Shown here piece after piece: positions 25,492 through 37,198 of a DNA stretch of 64,000 nucleotides. Source of the DNA: Candidatus Steffania adelgidicola (GTDB taxonomy: Bacteria > Pseudomonadota > Gammaproteobacteria > Enterobacterales > Enterobacteriaceae); assembly GCF_020541225.1 (NCBI RefSeq), contig NZ_CP045889.1, forward strand, positions 124,001 through 188,000, given 5' to 3'. How positions within the stretch are numbered: position 1 is the stretch's first letter; each line of letters starts with the position of its first letter. The notes beneath the pieces were generated by a model, which did not search any database, was not told the origin of the DNA, and was given only the letters and a program-made list of their open reading frames with translations. The position numbers and the translations under genes are program-made.

Positions 25492-25887
25492 AAAGTATTG
25501 CTAATCTTCTTCGGTAGGAAATCCCCTATTAAGGATTTCTTAGCTTGATCGCTAGACGACTATCAAGAAGCGTGTTAAGTTTACTGATACTGCATTGTGA
25601 TCTTACCTCCGGTTTAGATCTGGGTCTGACTCTTTGCCCCTACCCCGTTGTAGGCAAGCACCAAACATGACGCATGAAAGCGTCAGACTAGGTGTGTTTT
25701 ATTTAATCCGTTATAATGGGCATTATTAATCTCAGTCTTTATTGTTATATGTATTGTATGAGATCGCTATTAATCAGTCAAAGCGGGATTTACCGGGATT
25801 AAATGCTATAGACAGGTATGGTTTTATGCTGCCATACCATCCACAAAATCAGTTCGAGATATACCCCGAGTTTAAGAACCCACCATT
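25492..25887 (+). promoter_or_regulatory. rho leader region
   Basis: The 396-base gap between trxA and rho is less AT-rich than the deserts. It holds the hairpin TGACGC/GCGTCA (25667-25684) and a TATAAT at 25712. Immediately before the rho ATG it keeps the sequence ATACCCCGAGTTTAAGAAC, which I recall from the same position in E. coli. In E. coli this region carries the rho promoter, the rhoL leader ORF and Rho-dependent autoregulation. I see no clear rhoL peptide here; a short frame MTHESVRLGVF from 25669 does not match it. Confidence 0.45.
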
Positions 25888-27147
25888 ATGAACCTTACCG
25901 AACTAAAAAATACGCCGGTTTCAGAGTTAGTAATTCTTGGCGAGAATATTGGGCTGGAAAGCTTAGCCCGCATGCGTAAACAAGATATCATCTTCGCTAT
26001 CCTTAAACAGCATGCTAAAAGTGGCGAGGATATCTTCGGCGATGGTGTATTGGAAATTTTGCAGGACGGATTCGGTTTTCTCCGCTCCAGTGATAGTTCC
26101 TACCTTGCTGGTCCTGATGATATCTACGTTTCTCCCAGCCAAATTCGTCGTTTCAATTTACGTACTGGCGATACTATTTCTGGCAAGATTCGTCCGCCGA
26201 AAGAAGGCGAGCGTTACTTTGCTTTGCTGAAGGTAAATGAAGTTAATTATGACAAGCCAGAAAACGCCAGGAACAAAATTTTATTTGAAAATCTTACTCC
26301 GTTATATGCTAATTCGCGTTTACACATGGAGCGTGGTAATGGCTCTACCGAAGATTTAACTGCACGCGTTTTGGATCTGGCCTCTCCGATTGGTCGTGGG
26401 CAGCGGGGGTTAATTGTGGCACCGCCGAAAGCCGGTAAAACTATGCTTCTGCAAAATATTGCTCAAAGTATTGCGTATAATCATCCGGATTGTGTGCTGA
26501 TGGTACTACTGATTGATGAGCGTCCTGAGGAAGTGACTGAAATGCATCGTTTAGTAAAAGGTGAAGTTATTGCTTCAACTTTTGATGAGCCAGCGTCTCG
26601 TCACGTTCAGGTTGCAGAAATGGTAATAGAAAAAGCTAAGCGGCTAGTAGAACATAAGAAGGACGTGATTATTTTGCTTGATTCTATTACTCGTTTAGCA
26701 CGCGCCTACAATACTGTTGTTCCGGCTTCTGGTAAGGTATTGACTGGTGGTGTAGATGCTAATGCGCTGCATCGGCCGAAGCGTTTCTTCGGTGCCGCCC
26801 GTAATATGGAGGAAGGTGGTAGCTTGACCATCATTGCTACTGCATTAATTGATACTGGCTCAAAGATGGATGAAGTAATTTACGAAGAGTTTAAAGGTAC
26901 AGGCAATATGGAATTGCACTTATCACGAAAAATTGCCGAGAAACGTGTTTTTCCGGCAATTGATTATAACCGCTCGGGTACCCGTAAAGAAGAATTACTA
27001 ACTACTCAAGAAGAGCTGCAAAAAATGTGGATTTTGCGTAAAATTATTCACCCGATGGGTGAAATTGATGCAATGGAATTTTTGATAAATAAGTTGGCCA
27101 TGACCAAAACCAACGATGATTTTTTTGATATGATGAAACGTTCGTAA
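25888..27147 (+). CDS. rho: Transcription termination factor Rho
   Basis: Rho is a hexameric RNA-dependent ATPase/helicase that ends transcription of untranslated RNA. The product has 419 residues, the same length as E. coli Rho, and is highly conserved throughout. The N-terminal RNA-binding domain contains DGFGFLRS. The Walker A loop is [14 protein letters not shown], Walker B lies around [16 protein letters not shown], the Q-loop region is [22 protein letters not shown], and the R-loop region is FKGTGNMEL. In a genome this rich in untranslated DNA, an intact Rho would be expected to silence run-on transcription of the deserts; that is inference. It is followed by a strong intrinsic terminator. 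Confidence 0.98.
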   Translation: MNLTELKNTPVSELVILGENIGLESLARMRKQDIIFAILKQHAKSGEDIFGDGVLEILQDGFGFLRSSDSSYLAGPDDIYVSPSQIRRFNLRTGDTISGKIRPPKEGERYFALLKVNEVNYDKPENARNKILFENLTPLYANSRLHMERGNGSTEDLTARVLDLASPIGRGQRGLIVAPPKAGKTMLLQNIAQSIAYNHPDCVLMVLLIDERPEEVTEMHRLVKGEVIASTFDEPASRHVQVAEMVIEKAKRLVEHKKDVIILLDSITRLARAYNTVVPASGKVLTGGVDANALHRPKRFFGAARNMEEGGSLTIIATALIDTGSKMDEVIYEEFKGTGNMELHLSRKIAEKRVFPAIDYNRSGTRKEELLTTQEELQKMWILRKIIHPMGEIDAMEFLINKLAMTKTNDDFFDMMKRS

Positions 27148-27162
27148 TATATATAAATATAT

Positions 27163-27187
27163 CGCCACATGATATCGTGGCGTTTTT
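27163..27187 (+). terminator. Rho-independent terminator after rho
   Basis: Stem CGCCAC (27163-27168) and GTGGCG (27177-27182) with an 8-base loop, followed directly by TTTTT. It lies 16 bases after the rho stop codon and would separate rho from wecA. Confidence 0.85.
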
Positions 27188-27383
27188 CGTTTTTGATTCC
27201 TCTTAGATAGTCCTCTTTTTAGTTAATTTGATTTCACATGTTTTTAATTTCCTTGGTGTATGTGGATACTCTTTATTTTCCACCTAACAAAGAGTTAGAT
27301 AGATGACGAGTAAGATAATAGAAACGTGATTGGTTTTTATAAAATTTAGTGATTGTAAAGGCATTAGAGTTGAATCCTCAAAC

Positions 27384-28460
27384 ATGGTGACGCATTGTGT
27401 TACTATTTTTCTGTTTTCTTTGGTTTGTTTATTTTTAGCGCGCAAGGTTGCCAAAAAAACAGGACTTCTTGATAAACCAAACCACCGTAAACGGCACCAA
27501 GGGCAAATACCTCTTGTCGGTGGTATTTCTATTTACGCCGGTATTTGTTTTACCTGTCTCTATATAAACCATTATATTCCCCATGTAGATCTGTATCTTA
27601 TTTGTGCCGGTATCCTGGTTGTGACTGGCGTACTTGATGATCGGTTTGATATTAGCGTACTGGTACGTACCATTATTCAAGCGCTAGTCTCGGTGGTTAT
27701 GATGGTGTATAGCGGTCAGTATATTAATAGCCTAGGATATATCTTTGGACCATATGAGGTCATTCTTGGACCTGGGGGATATTTGGTGACGCTCTTTGCT
27801 GTATGGGCAGCAATTAATGCTTTTAATATGGTGGATGGTATTGATGGCCTTTTAGGCGGACTGTCCTGCGTGTCTTTAAGTGCGATAGGTATCTTTTTCA
27901 TACTGGAAAATCATGCTCGATTAGCACTATTGTGCTTTGGCATGATTGCTTCCGTGTTGCCTTATATTTTTTTTAATCTTGGTTTTTTCGGACAGCACTA
28001 TAAAGTGTTTATGGGGGATTCTGGTAGCACTATGATCGGGTTTACTATTATCTGGCTTTTGCTTTACAGCACTCAAGGGTGGGGGCATCCAATGAATCCG
28101 GTAACTGGGTTATGGATTATTGCCATACCCCTAATGGATATGATAGCTATTATTTACCGCCGTCTTCGAAAAGGAATGAGTCCGTTTACGCCTGACCGGC
28201 AGCACATTCACCACTTAATCATGCGTGCAGGGTTTAGTGAACGGCAGGCCTTTATCATCATTACATTTACCGCCGCTCAGCTAGCATTTTTTGGTATGGC
28301 TGGAGAACGTTGGCTGCATTTACCCGAGTCGGTCATGTTGTTACTCTGGCTCGGGGTATTATTAGTATACGGCTACGTGTTGAAGTGTCCGATTCGCTTG
28401 ATTCAATTTGTTAAGCGAAGCAAGCGACGATTTATGCGGTATAGGAAAATTCTACTTTAG
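27384..28460 (+). CDS. wecA: Undecaprenyl-phosphate GlcNAc-1-phosphate transferase WecA
   Basis: WecA moves GlcNAc-1-phosphate from UDP-GlcNAc to undecaprenyl phosphate, the first step of ECA and of many O-antigens. It is a polytopic inner-membrane enzyme. Conserved sites include KRHQGQIPLVGGISIYAG, the aspartates in GVLDDRFD, AFNMVDGIDGLLGG, KVFMGDSGST and the RQHIHHL loop. The 358-residue product is slightly shorter than E. coli WecA at the N-terminus. I took ATG 27384; a TTG at 27330 would add 18 poorly conserved residues, so the start is uncertain. It occupies its native place after rho, but wzzE, wecB and wecC, which should follow, are gone. This suggests it now serves O-polysaccharide rather than ECA. 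Confidence 0.93.
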   Translation: MVTHCVTIFLFSLVCLFLARKVAKKTGLLDKPNHRKRHQGQIPLVGGISIYAGICFTCLYINHYIPHVDLYLICAGILVVTGVLDDRFDISVLVRTIIQALVSVVMMVYSGQYINSLGYIFGPYEVILGPGGYLVTLFAVWAAINAFNMVDGIDGLLGGLSCVSLSAIGIFFILENHARLALLCFGMIASVLPYIFFNLGFFGQHYKVFMGDSGSTMIGFTIIWLLLYSTQGWGHPMNPVTGLWIIAIPLMDMIAIIYRRLRKGMSPFTPDRQHIHHLIMRAGFSERQAFIIITFTAAQLAFFGMAGERWLHLPESVMLLLWLGVLLVYGYVLKCPIRLIQFVKRSKRRFMRYRKILL

Positions 28461-31186
28461 GAATTGAAGTGAAAAAGACTAGAAATCTTAAGTTCTTCTT
28501 TGCCTCCTGCGAAGACCTTCGAATTTATCATAATATAGAGAGCGTATATAGTCTTTGTGTTCCTTACAATATTGTAAGATTAATCGATATGTTACTGTAG
28601 AAGTAAAGAAGTGAGTTTCATGTAGCCAGGGATGATTTATTATTGTTATTAGCGATAAACTGAAATTCAATATACTACTTACATTGTTTCGTTAGAAACG
28701 ATTTCTATTGAATCTATATTCTGAAATATCAGTTTTTTAAAATGTTTAGTTATTCTCAATTGCTAATTCAATAGGTGAAGAATTTTGGTGACTTTATTTA
28801 TAAGAGAAATGCCAAAAATGGCACCTTGCCAATATTTACTTCCCGTTATATAAGAAAATATTTATTATTCCGATAAGTGCTCATTAGATAATGGAATACG
28901 TATTTATAGGCTCTGGGATAGGATAAGGGAGATTAAATATTTGTCGCCTACCTTTACCTTTTTTATTGTTCCGACCGGCGTTTTTTTAGATATGCTACTG
29001 ATTTTGGGATGGTATCTATTGTATTTTAAGTTTCCGCTTATTTTTAGAATTTTGGCAGAATCTTTAAAGTTTTTTTATTTTTGATAAATGCCTAAACGCC
29101 ATTTGTATAACTGTTTCTAGTTCTGAATAATTGTCAGGATTTTAAGATCTTTCTGTGTGAGATATCTGAGAGATTATTATATTATTCCCCTTTTAGGGCT
29201 GTTTGTAATCGTTCGCTATGAAAGTATATATATAATATCCTCTCCAAGAGTCTTGGCAAAATTGTAGCTCTATATTCATTGGTAGAAACCAATGCTTGTG
29301 GACGTTTGGATAGATTTTTAAATTATATTTTTCTAGTTGGTATTACCATTACCAGCTTTAGAAGTATATTATTATATTTTATTATATTACATTACATTGA
29401 TCCTATTTTCCTTGAATTAGACTTTATTTAAAAATGGGAATTTAAATTTACTACTGGTATCCTAAATCAATATTGTTTTGATGTCTGTTGATAACGTGTG
29501 TAATATTTTTCGAGAAGAGTTTATTAATATTTTAACTTATGGTAATTACTAATAAACAATAGGTATACGGTTATTTATAATAGGTCGCAAGGAGACGGCA
29601 TGTTAGTCTACAAAAGAGGGTGATATTTTCTTCAATTTTCCATAAAATATTTTTAGATACTGAATACAGACTTCAAGGTTGTATTAATAATTAAATGGCA
29701 TGTATATCGTCCCGGCGTATATTAAGTAAAATTCTTCAACTATCGAAATTATTACCAATGCATCGTTGTTCTTAACGGCAACGATTCTAGAAGTTTTATG
29801 ATTTCCGATATTTCTAATGCGCGATTTATAGATGCATGAAATTATTATTTGTTTAATCTAATCGGTTATGTAATAGTCATTATTACAGATCCTAGCAGGA
29901 TCTAGAAATAGTTAGATTATCGGAATCATAATAACTATTAAACATAATAAGATACTCTGATCAGAGTATAGAGAGCACTGTAAGGTTAATGGAGATGCAT
30001 AAGCAAGTAAATTAGAAATGGTATCGTATTTTCTGTATTATTTAGTCTGTGACTATTATATGGCATTCTTTAATAATTAACCTTAATTACTTAGTACTAT
30101 TGATGATGTAAAGACTCCTGAGAGAGAGGATCAAGAAGAACATATGGTAGGAATTAAATTCCATACTTAAAGAAGTATCTTCTTTAGAAGAATAGAAGAA
30201 TAGAAGAATAGAAGAATAGAAGAATTTTTAGTGAAGTTTTATTGTATCTTTGCAGTGATTATTTTCCAATATCAAAAGTAATCTTAATTAAAAATTATAA
30301 CTATAATTGTTTATGGTTGAGTGATGCAGATCTATCTTTTGATAAAACAGCGGATAAATTACTTCGTAAATATTTTCTTTCTTAAGAAAGAAAATAGGGA
30401 ATATTTTTATTTCCAAACCGTTCTGTATCTTAGTTAATGTTCTTTTTACGTAGATAAGAAATAATATTTTGTATAAAAGAAAACAGAAACCATTAAAATT
30501 ACGCTAAAAAAGACTTTAAAAATTACGGATTGATTTTTTAAAAATATAAAAAATCTTCTAGAAATGTTATATAAATAATTAAGATGTAATGTTTATAAGT
30601 ATGTATTATTGGATAGGATGGAGTGTCATATTTTCCTGTAAAGTTCAGTTGGAGAATGCTACGGTTTCTCTTTTGTAAATTTTTCACGAAGTATTGATAT
30701 GATTGTATATCAGATACATTCAAGCTATATTGAAAGGCATTAACAGTTAATTGTATGTTTTATAAAAACACATCTCTATAGAAATACAGGTATTCGGTGG
30801 CTTTTAGGTAAAGCGTGATATAAAGTACAGTCTTAACTCACCATTACATTCGAAGAGAAATACTATAATTAAGTAATTGCATATAGGGTTATAGAGAATC
30901 TAGTAGGGCTATACTACTATAGTTCTTTTCTGAAAAGAAAAATCTATACTATATCGATATATTTAATTCAATAATAAAGATTGTCGTAATTGTTTTTTTG
31001 CAATAAATTCCATTGGAGTTTATGAAATATTGCCACAAGTTTATACTTGAATTTTTTAAAAAAAACAACACACACTTTTTGGTATATGCGATGATTACTA
31101 TTACTACAAATCATCGTCAGTGCCTTATCTTTACGTTATATGCGATTTATCAGCGCTGTATGGCGGATGCGCGGGAGGGTGTGGTT
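28461..31186. other. 2.7-kb desert where wzzE-wecB-wecC should lie
   Basis: In enterobacteria wzzE, wecB and wecC lie between wecA and rffG. Here the interval has no recognisable coding sequence, only AT-rich DNA and an 8-bp tandem array at 30185-30222. By gene order this is the scar of those three genes, eroded beyond recognition. The open frame that extends upstream of rffG (31013-31186) is not conserved. Confidence 0.65.
30185..30222. repeat. 8-bp tandem repeat (AATAGAAG, about 4.75 copies)
   Basis: A partial TAGAAG is followed by four perfect AATAGAAG units. It lies in non-coding DNA. It resembles the 7-bp ATAGAAT array at 10904 in composition but not in period. Confidence 0.9.
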
Positions 31187-32260
31187 ATGAAGCGGTTATT
31201 AATTACCGGAGGTGCCGGATTTGTTGGTTCGGCGTTGGTGCGATATATCCTCGGGACGACCGAGGATAGAGTACTGGTTGTAGATAAATTGACCTATGCT
31301 GGTAACCTTGACTCATTAGCGGCGGTCGCGTCTCACCCTCATTACTATTTCACTCGTACTGATATTGGTGATGGTAAGGCAATAGCATTATTACTTTTAG
31401 ACTTTCAGCCCGATGCCATCATGCATCTAGCGGCGGAAAGTCATGTTGATCGATCTATTGACGGTCCTTCGGCTTTTATTGATACGAACATTACGGGTAC
31501 TGCTATTCTTTTAGAAGCGGCTCTTAGATACTGGGAGTCCTTGCCTAAGGCTAAGCGTGCTTCCTTTCGTTTCCATCATATATCAACCGATGAAGTCTAC
31601 GGTGATCTGCCCGATAACGGTACCCGCTTTCATGAATGTTCGCCTTATATGCCTAGCAACCCGTATTCTGCTACAAAAGCTGCCAGCGATCATCTGGTTC
31701 GCGCCTGGATGCGAACTTATGGTTTACCAGTCCTAGTGACTAATTGCTCCAATAATTATGGTCCGTATCATTTTCCAGAAAAGTTAATTCCACTGATTAT
31801 TATTAACGCGATTTCAGATAAGCCAGTACCAGTTTATGGCGATGGTAGACAAATTCGGGACTGGCTGTATGTGGAGGATCATGCCCGCGCTCTTTATCAG
31901 GTGGTAACCCGCGCGCTTCCCGGGGAAAGCTATACGATTGGTGGTCATAATGAGCGTCGTAACATAGAGGTAGTAGAAACACTATGTGCGTTACTGGAAC
32001 AGGCTGGCGCGCCTCATCCTCCCGGTGTCACGACATTTAGACAACTTATTACGTTAGTAGAAGATCGCCCGGGGCACGATCGGCGTTATGCAGTTGATGC
32101 TGAAAAAATTTTTCGTGAGTTAGGTTGGCAGCCTAAAGAAACGTTCGAAAGTGGTTTAGCTAAGACCGTGCAGTGGTATTTAACCCATCGTGCGTGGTGG
32201 CAGCGGGTTTTAGACGGTAGTTATCACGGTGAACGTCTTGGTCTTGGCCCCCGCCAGTAA
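31187..32260 (+). CDS. rffG: dTDP-glucose 4,6-dehydratase
   Basis: This enzyme converts dTDP-glucose to dTDP-4-keto-6-deoxyglucose, the branch point to dTDP-rhamnose and dTDP-Fuc4NAc. The 357-residue protein is an extended short-chain dehydrogenase. It has an N-terminal NAD-binding motif ([15 protein letters not shown]), [12 protein letters not shown], the catalytic [11 protein letters not shown] and [10 protein letters not shown] (Tyr and Lys of YxxxK), and [16 protein letters not shown] chose ATG 31187 because homology starts there and GGAGGG stands 8 bases upstream; the longer open frame before it is not conserved. It is the ECA-locus paralogue (rffG rather than rfbB) by its position after wecA and before rffH, whose start is 14 bases downstream. 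Confidence 0.95.
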   Translation: MKRLLITGGAGFVGSALVRYILGTTEDRVLVVDKLTYAGNLDSLAAVASHPHYYFTRTDIGDGKAIALLLLDFQPDAIMHLAAESHVDRSIDGPSAFIDTNITGTAILLEAALRYWESLPKAKRASFRFHHISTDEVYGDLPDNGTRFHECSPYMPSNPYSATKAASDHLVRAWMRTYGLPVLVTNCSNNYGPYHFPEKLIPLIIINAISDKPVPVYGDGRQIRDWLYVEDHARALYQVVTRALPGESYTIGGHNERRNIEVVETLCALLEQAGAPHPPGVTTFRQLITLVEDRPGHDRRYAVDAEKIFRELGWQPKETFESGLAKTVQWYLTHRAWWQRVLDGSYHGERLGLGPRQ

Positions 32261-32273
32261 GGTTAGGAGAAAG

Positions 32274-33155
32274 ATGAAAGGTATTGTTTTAGCAGGTGGC
32301 ATAGGTAGTCGTCTTTATCCAATCACTCGCAGCATTTCCAAACAGCTATTGCCTATATATGATAAGCCAATGATTTATTATCCCTTGTCGGTATTGATGC
32401 TAGCAGGGATTCAAGACATTCTAATTATTACTACCCCGGAAGAGATGTCGTTGTTTAAACGGTTACTCGGGATTGGTGAAGCATTTGGGATTCGTCTAAC
32501 ATATGCCCCTCAGGCAAATCCAGATGGTATTGTTCAGGCGTTTTTAATTGGTGCAAGTTTTATTGGAGATGATTGCTGCTGTCTAGTGTTAGGCGACAAT
32601 ATCCATTTTGGTAAGGGGTTTACTCCTATGCTACGGCAGGTGGCGACTCGCGAGCAGGGTGCAACACTCTTCGCGTATCAGGTAATGGATCCTGAACGAT
32701 TCGGTGTGGTAGAATTTAATGACGATTTTCATGCTATTTCCCTTAAGGAAAAACCGATTCGCCCCTGCTCATGTTGGGCGGTAACGGGTCTTTATTTCTA
32801 TGATCGTCAAGTAGTTGATTTTGCTAGACGGGTTAGGCCATCAGTACGTGGTGAATTAGAGATCACTTCTCTTAATCAAATGTATCTAGAGCAGAATAGA
32901 CTGAAGGTCGAGCTACTCGGAGTCGATTTTTCTTGGCTAGATACGGGTACCCATGACAGCCTGATAGAGGCTAGTACCTGCGTGCAGATGGTTGAGAAGC
33001 GGCAAGGATTTAAAATCGCTTGTTTGGAAGAAATTGCTTGGAAAAACGGATGGCTTGATGATGAAGAGGTAAGACGTGCGGCTCAGGAGCTGGCAAACAC
33101 AAGTTATGGTCAATATCTGAAAAATTTAATCTATATCCATTCGTGTCAGTATTAA
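32274..33155 (+). CDS. rffH: Glucose-1-phosphate thymidylyltransferase
   Basis: RffH makes dTDP-glucose from dTTP and glucose-1-phosphate, the substrate of the preceding dehydratase. The 293-residue protein has the nucleotidyltransferase signature [46 protein letters not shown] and [11 protein letters not shown]. The start at 32274 has TAGGAGA just before it. rffG and rffH form a two-gene unit. The downstream ECA genes (wecD, wecE, wzxE, wecF, wzyE, wecG) are gone. The pair therefore probably feeds dTDP-rhamnose or another deoxysugar for O-polysaccharide, which would need rfbC/rfbD homologues outside this window. Confidence 0.95.
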   Translation: MKGIVLAGGIGSRLYPITRSISKQLLPIYDKPMIYYPLSVLMLAGIQDILIITTPEEMSLFKRLLGIGEAFGIRLTYAPQANPDGIVQAFLIGASFIGDDCCCLVLGDNIHFGKGFTPMLRQVATREQGATLFAYQVMDPERFGVVEFNDDFHAISLKEKPIRPCSCWAVTGLYFYDRQVVDFARRVRPSVRGELEITSLNQMYLEQNRLKVELLGVDFSWLDTGTHDSLIEASTCVQMVEKRQGFKIACLEEIAWKNGWLDDEEVRRAAQELANTSYGQYLKNLIYIHSCQY

Positions 33156-36139
33156 TCATTTAGGGAGTTGGGAATGTTTTTTGCTGCTGTTTTTTCTGTA
33201 TCGCATTTTATTATGTAATGAAGTTTATAGATATTTCTAGTACTAATAGGATTTATTTTGTATAAATAAATATTGTAGTAACAATCGAGATATTCTTTAT
33301 CGTTATCTGTTCTATTTCGATATGATCATGAAAGTATTTTTATAACTAAGTGTATATATAGTTTCTAATTAATATATAATTTTATCGCTTAGTCTTGTTC
33401 ATGGTATTGGATAACATGGTATTTAGTCCAGGATAAATGTTGTGATGATGTCTCTATATTGTGAGAGAACAACAAATCTAAAGATTTAATTATTTTTTGA
33501 GAAAATCATTTTATTGTATTTGTTTTGGGTTAGTGCCGGATAATATCCTGAATAAATAGAGGTTTTTCTAAAAACGTGATGGTGTGTGGGGGTCAGGCCT
33601 ATATTTTCAATAGAACTATATATAATGCTATCGACTCTTTATAAAAAGAGTGTGGTTTTCCCTCATGTAAAACACTTTTTTTCTTGAGTAGAATTCTCTC
33701 TGAGACAGATGATATCTGGTTGAAGGGGGGGGAATTTGTTATTTTTATATGCTAGGAGTGGGGGATATTAGTCAAACGCGGCAGACAACATTAAAATTGC
33801 GCGATTAAGTGTTCAACAGGAATTCGTTTATTTTTCTTGCCAGAATCAAGATGGGTAACCTTTTCTAAAATACTTCATTTACACTCATATATCCAATTGT
33901 TGCGATATAGATCGCACTAATGAGTTCTACGTATCGCAATAAGATTAAAAATCATAGCTGAAGTGACACTTCTTATATGATAGAGAATAAATTGTTCTCC
34001 TCCGTATTTATCAATTGCTAATAAACAATGGAAAGGAATTGTTAGATTATCTTTGTGGTCAGAGGAGACATGGCACTATAAAAATATAATGAGCTGATTG
34101 TATCAAGAGATTGGTGATCTTTTATCGTACGAGCGTATCTGCGCGTGCATACTCTTGTTAAGAGATGTAAAACTAGCGCGGAACTATTGACCATTTAGGT
34201 AAAGATGTTGAGATTGTACTACAGCGATAAATTTGGCTCTCAAAATAAGAAATGGATTTTATTATTCGTTATATAATAATAAACAAGCTGTTTCAACCTA
34301 CAGGAAGTTAATACACAGTTAACGTTAATATATGAAAGATACTGTATATCCTATTTTAGGATATGTAATAAAAAGTGACTCATGATTTTAACGCTAAACT
34401 ATTCTTTATTACTGTGAGAAGTCCACTTTCTACTTATAGAATAGATGGTGTATGTAAAAGAGTGATTTATGTTCGTAAGGCGAAGAGCGGAAAAATGTCT
34501 GACCTTAAAGCCGAAGCATTAGTAAAAAAATATTCGGCATATTGATTTCTGAATATCATCTATACAGATAATAAAGCACCAAAGAAGTATTATATCACGT
34601 GGTATCACCCATATCATCATAATAATGATATTACGCGATGATAAGTCCTATGTTTTTTATTTTTCTGAGTACTGAGAGTGATCCTTGCATTATATCTCAT
34701 CGTGAGGTTAAGGATGTGAAATAACAGTATTAGGATTGTTTTTAGTAGCGATGTAGTCAAAGGAAGATTTATATTTTAAAAAATCCATTTTTAATTCAGC
34801 ACTATAAGAATAGTGTATATCTTCATCACTTAATATCTTTGCTTTCGGTATCAAAATAGGTAAATGTGTAAGATTTTTAATATATGGGGTTTAGTTTAAA
34901 ATAATAAATACTAGCAGAAATCGGATATATCGGTCTAGTTTCGTATTATCTTTTAAAGATACTGTATGTATGCGGAATTAGATTCAAGTAGTATAGTGCA
35001 TATTTGAGAAGAGTTCGATATCACTGGTGTCTCTTGTGAGAGAGGATGTTCTTGTTCTTTTGTTTATCTTCTAAGATAAAATATTAGAGAGTTCATGCTG
35101 TTTCCTTAAAGTTCGGTCGGTGTTGAATTAGCAGAAATACTAAAAACCTTTATCAGTTAGTTTTGTTTGCGTAGTAAATAGATGCGTTATTTTTCAGAGG
35201 AGAGTTTACTGGATATCACGTTGACTGAGAATACCTTGCTGGCAGTGTTGCAAGTGAAAAATAGATAGGAGAATTTACATGCAAACGAAATCCCGAGGTA
35301 ATTATATATATTATTTTACACTTGTTCACACTAATTCTGCGATGGGGTGAGTAAACAAGTTATCGCAAGACTCAAGAGTCCATCAGATTTTCAACGCCCT
35401 GTTAGAGGTAAAGGTGCTCGATCGAATAGAATATTTATATATTTACTAGATATGATTGGAGAGAAGACTATCGCTTTCTTTCTCCATCTTTAAAGGTAAT
35501 GAGTCTATCTCTATAAAACGTTATCGATATAATATTAAAAGTGTTAATGCAGTTCATGAGTATGCCGTTCTAAATTAAGTTTTTCGGCGTCGTTACGATA
35601 ATGTGTGATACGAAAAGAAAACTTCCTAATATGATTAGGATTGATGGTGGTCAATACCAGTTTAGGTATGTGTATCCAAAGCAGTGTGTAAATAGTAATT
35701 TAATGTTGTTTGGGATAAACATCCCATGATATTTGTTAGGGTAGAAACAAGAATAGATCGTAGGTTAATTTCGAAATAATTTTCTTTAAATTACAGGGGA
35801 TAGGGTATTTTTCTTGATGTATTGGTGTTACATATGATGTAATATATCCGGAATCATGCTTACAGTGATGCCATGAATCATCATTGAAAGAAACGTAAAA
35901 AACGCAAAAACTAGCGTTCTAGATTAATTGAGGATGGGTTAAAAATAAAGCGTAGACAGTTACTACTGAAATCTATGGGTATTTTCAGAATTAATATAAT
36001 ACTAGCACGGAGGAAATTGTTTAAGTATTAGGAATGATAGTTCTTTCTAGAAGAAAACTCTTTAATGCGTTGCATCGCTAGCAGTGATGTAGCAACATGT
36101 CTATAATTTCTGTTCTGCCTAAATACTTATCCAAGTACT
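33156..36139. other. 3.0-kb desert where the distal ECA genes should lie
   Basis: No recognisable gene. By comparison with E. coli gene order, wecD, wecE, wzxE, wecF, wzyE and wecG followed rffH; nothing of them is readable by eye. The right part leads into broken pgsA, which in E. coli follows uvrC in a different region, so at least one rearrangement or large deletion joins the two loci here. A small CTCTTT/AAAGAG hairpin lies near 33637. Confidence 0.6.
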
Positions 36140-36611
36140 ATGCAACTGAATATACCGACTTGGTTTACCCTATTACACCTTCTCATTATATCGTTTCTTG
36201 TTCTAACTTTCTATCTACCTTTTAAGTGGGCGGCGCCTTGTGCAGCGCTGATTTTTATTTTGGCGGCATGGACAGATGGGTTTGGCGGATTTTTAGCTCG
36301 CCGGTGGAAACAAACAACCCATTTTGGGGCGTTTCTAGATTCTGTTGCGGATAAAGTGATAGTTGCAATGGCGTTGCTTTTGCTTGCAGAGCATTATCCA
36401 CTCGTGATGGATAACGTGGCCATCGGCAACCATGATCGCCTGTGAAATTTTTATTTCAGCATTGCGTCAGTGGATGGCAGCGATTGGTAAACGTAATTCT
36501 ATAGCAGTTGCGTGGATTGGCAAACTGAAAACCGTTACACATTTGATAAAATCATCTATTATTATAATAATATTGCCGTATTTTACAGGTATATCACGGT
36601 TGGTCTTTTAA
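36140..36611 (+). pseudogene. pgsA: Phosphatidylglycerophosphate synthase PgsA, broken
   Basis: PgsA makes phosphatidylglycerophosphate, precursor of phosphatidylglycerol and cardiolipin. The first frame (36140-36445) gives [16 protein letters not shown] through [22 protein letters not shown]. The CDP-alcohol phosphatidyltransferase motif D-x2-DG-x2-AR-x8-G-x3-D-x3-D reads [11 protein letters not shown], so its second aspartate is Gly. Homology then switches frame near 36425 ([23 protein letters not shown]) and ends at TAA 36609-36611, about 35 residues short. A frameshift, a lost metal-ligand residue and a truncated C-terminus together make function very unlikely. The tRNA genes that follow pgsA in E. 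coli are not present. Confidence 0.92.
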
Positions 36612-37198
36612 AGTATACGTTTTATTATAAAAATACGTATTCCTATCCTAAATAAAACCAATATACGCATTACAATGTTAAACCAGCTCTTTATTATTAG
36701 ACCGTGTAAGTGGTAGATGCAAGTGTTGTGATTCTAATTTTTTACGATATCGTAATCAGATATATATAAATTATAGTTAATGAGGTAACGAATATCTATA
36801 CGTATATTTTTTTGATAATCAAATCAATATGCTGCGGATATGAAAACATTTATTGCGCAGTACCTCAATAATGATCGTATGTATGGAAGCGGTATGCCTC
36901 TTAGAAACGCTGCTAATTACAGCAGCGTATAAGCCTGAAATTATCTTGGAAGGTTAAAACAATATTCTTAATTAATTCTAAGATAATTAAACTTAATAAT
37001 ATCAAGTTAAATTATAAACTATTTTATAGCTAATATGCCATATAAGAATTAAAAAGATATGCTAGGGAAAAATGTATTATATTTTGTATGCACCTATTTA
37101 TAATATTCGGAATTAGTAATATAAAAGACAAAAATACTAAATAATGCGTGATGATTTATCAGTCATGGACTCAACCAGGAGTCTTCCCTTCTTGCTAA
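36612..37198. other. AT-rich gap between pgsA remnant and ansA
   Basis: About 590 bases with no gene. It contains a GC-rich perfect hairpin ACGCTGCT/AGCAGCGT (36907-36928, 6-base loop) without a T-run, and GACTC/GAGTC just after the ansA stop. The glyW-cysT-leuZ tRNA cluster expected after pgsA in E. coli was looked for and not found. Confidence 0.55.

Noticed and set aside
31013-31186. N-terminal extension of rffG by 58 codons
   Set aside because: Residues are not conserved, and a strong ribosome site stands before ATG 31187, where dehydratase homology begins.
36612-37198. Expected glyW-cysT-leuZ tRNA cluster after pgsA
   Set aside because: None of the characteristic tRNA sequences is present; the hairpin at 36907-36928 is not part of a cloverleaf.
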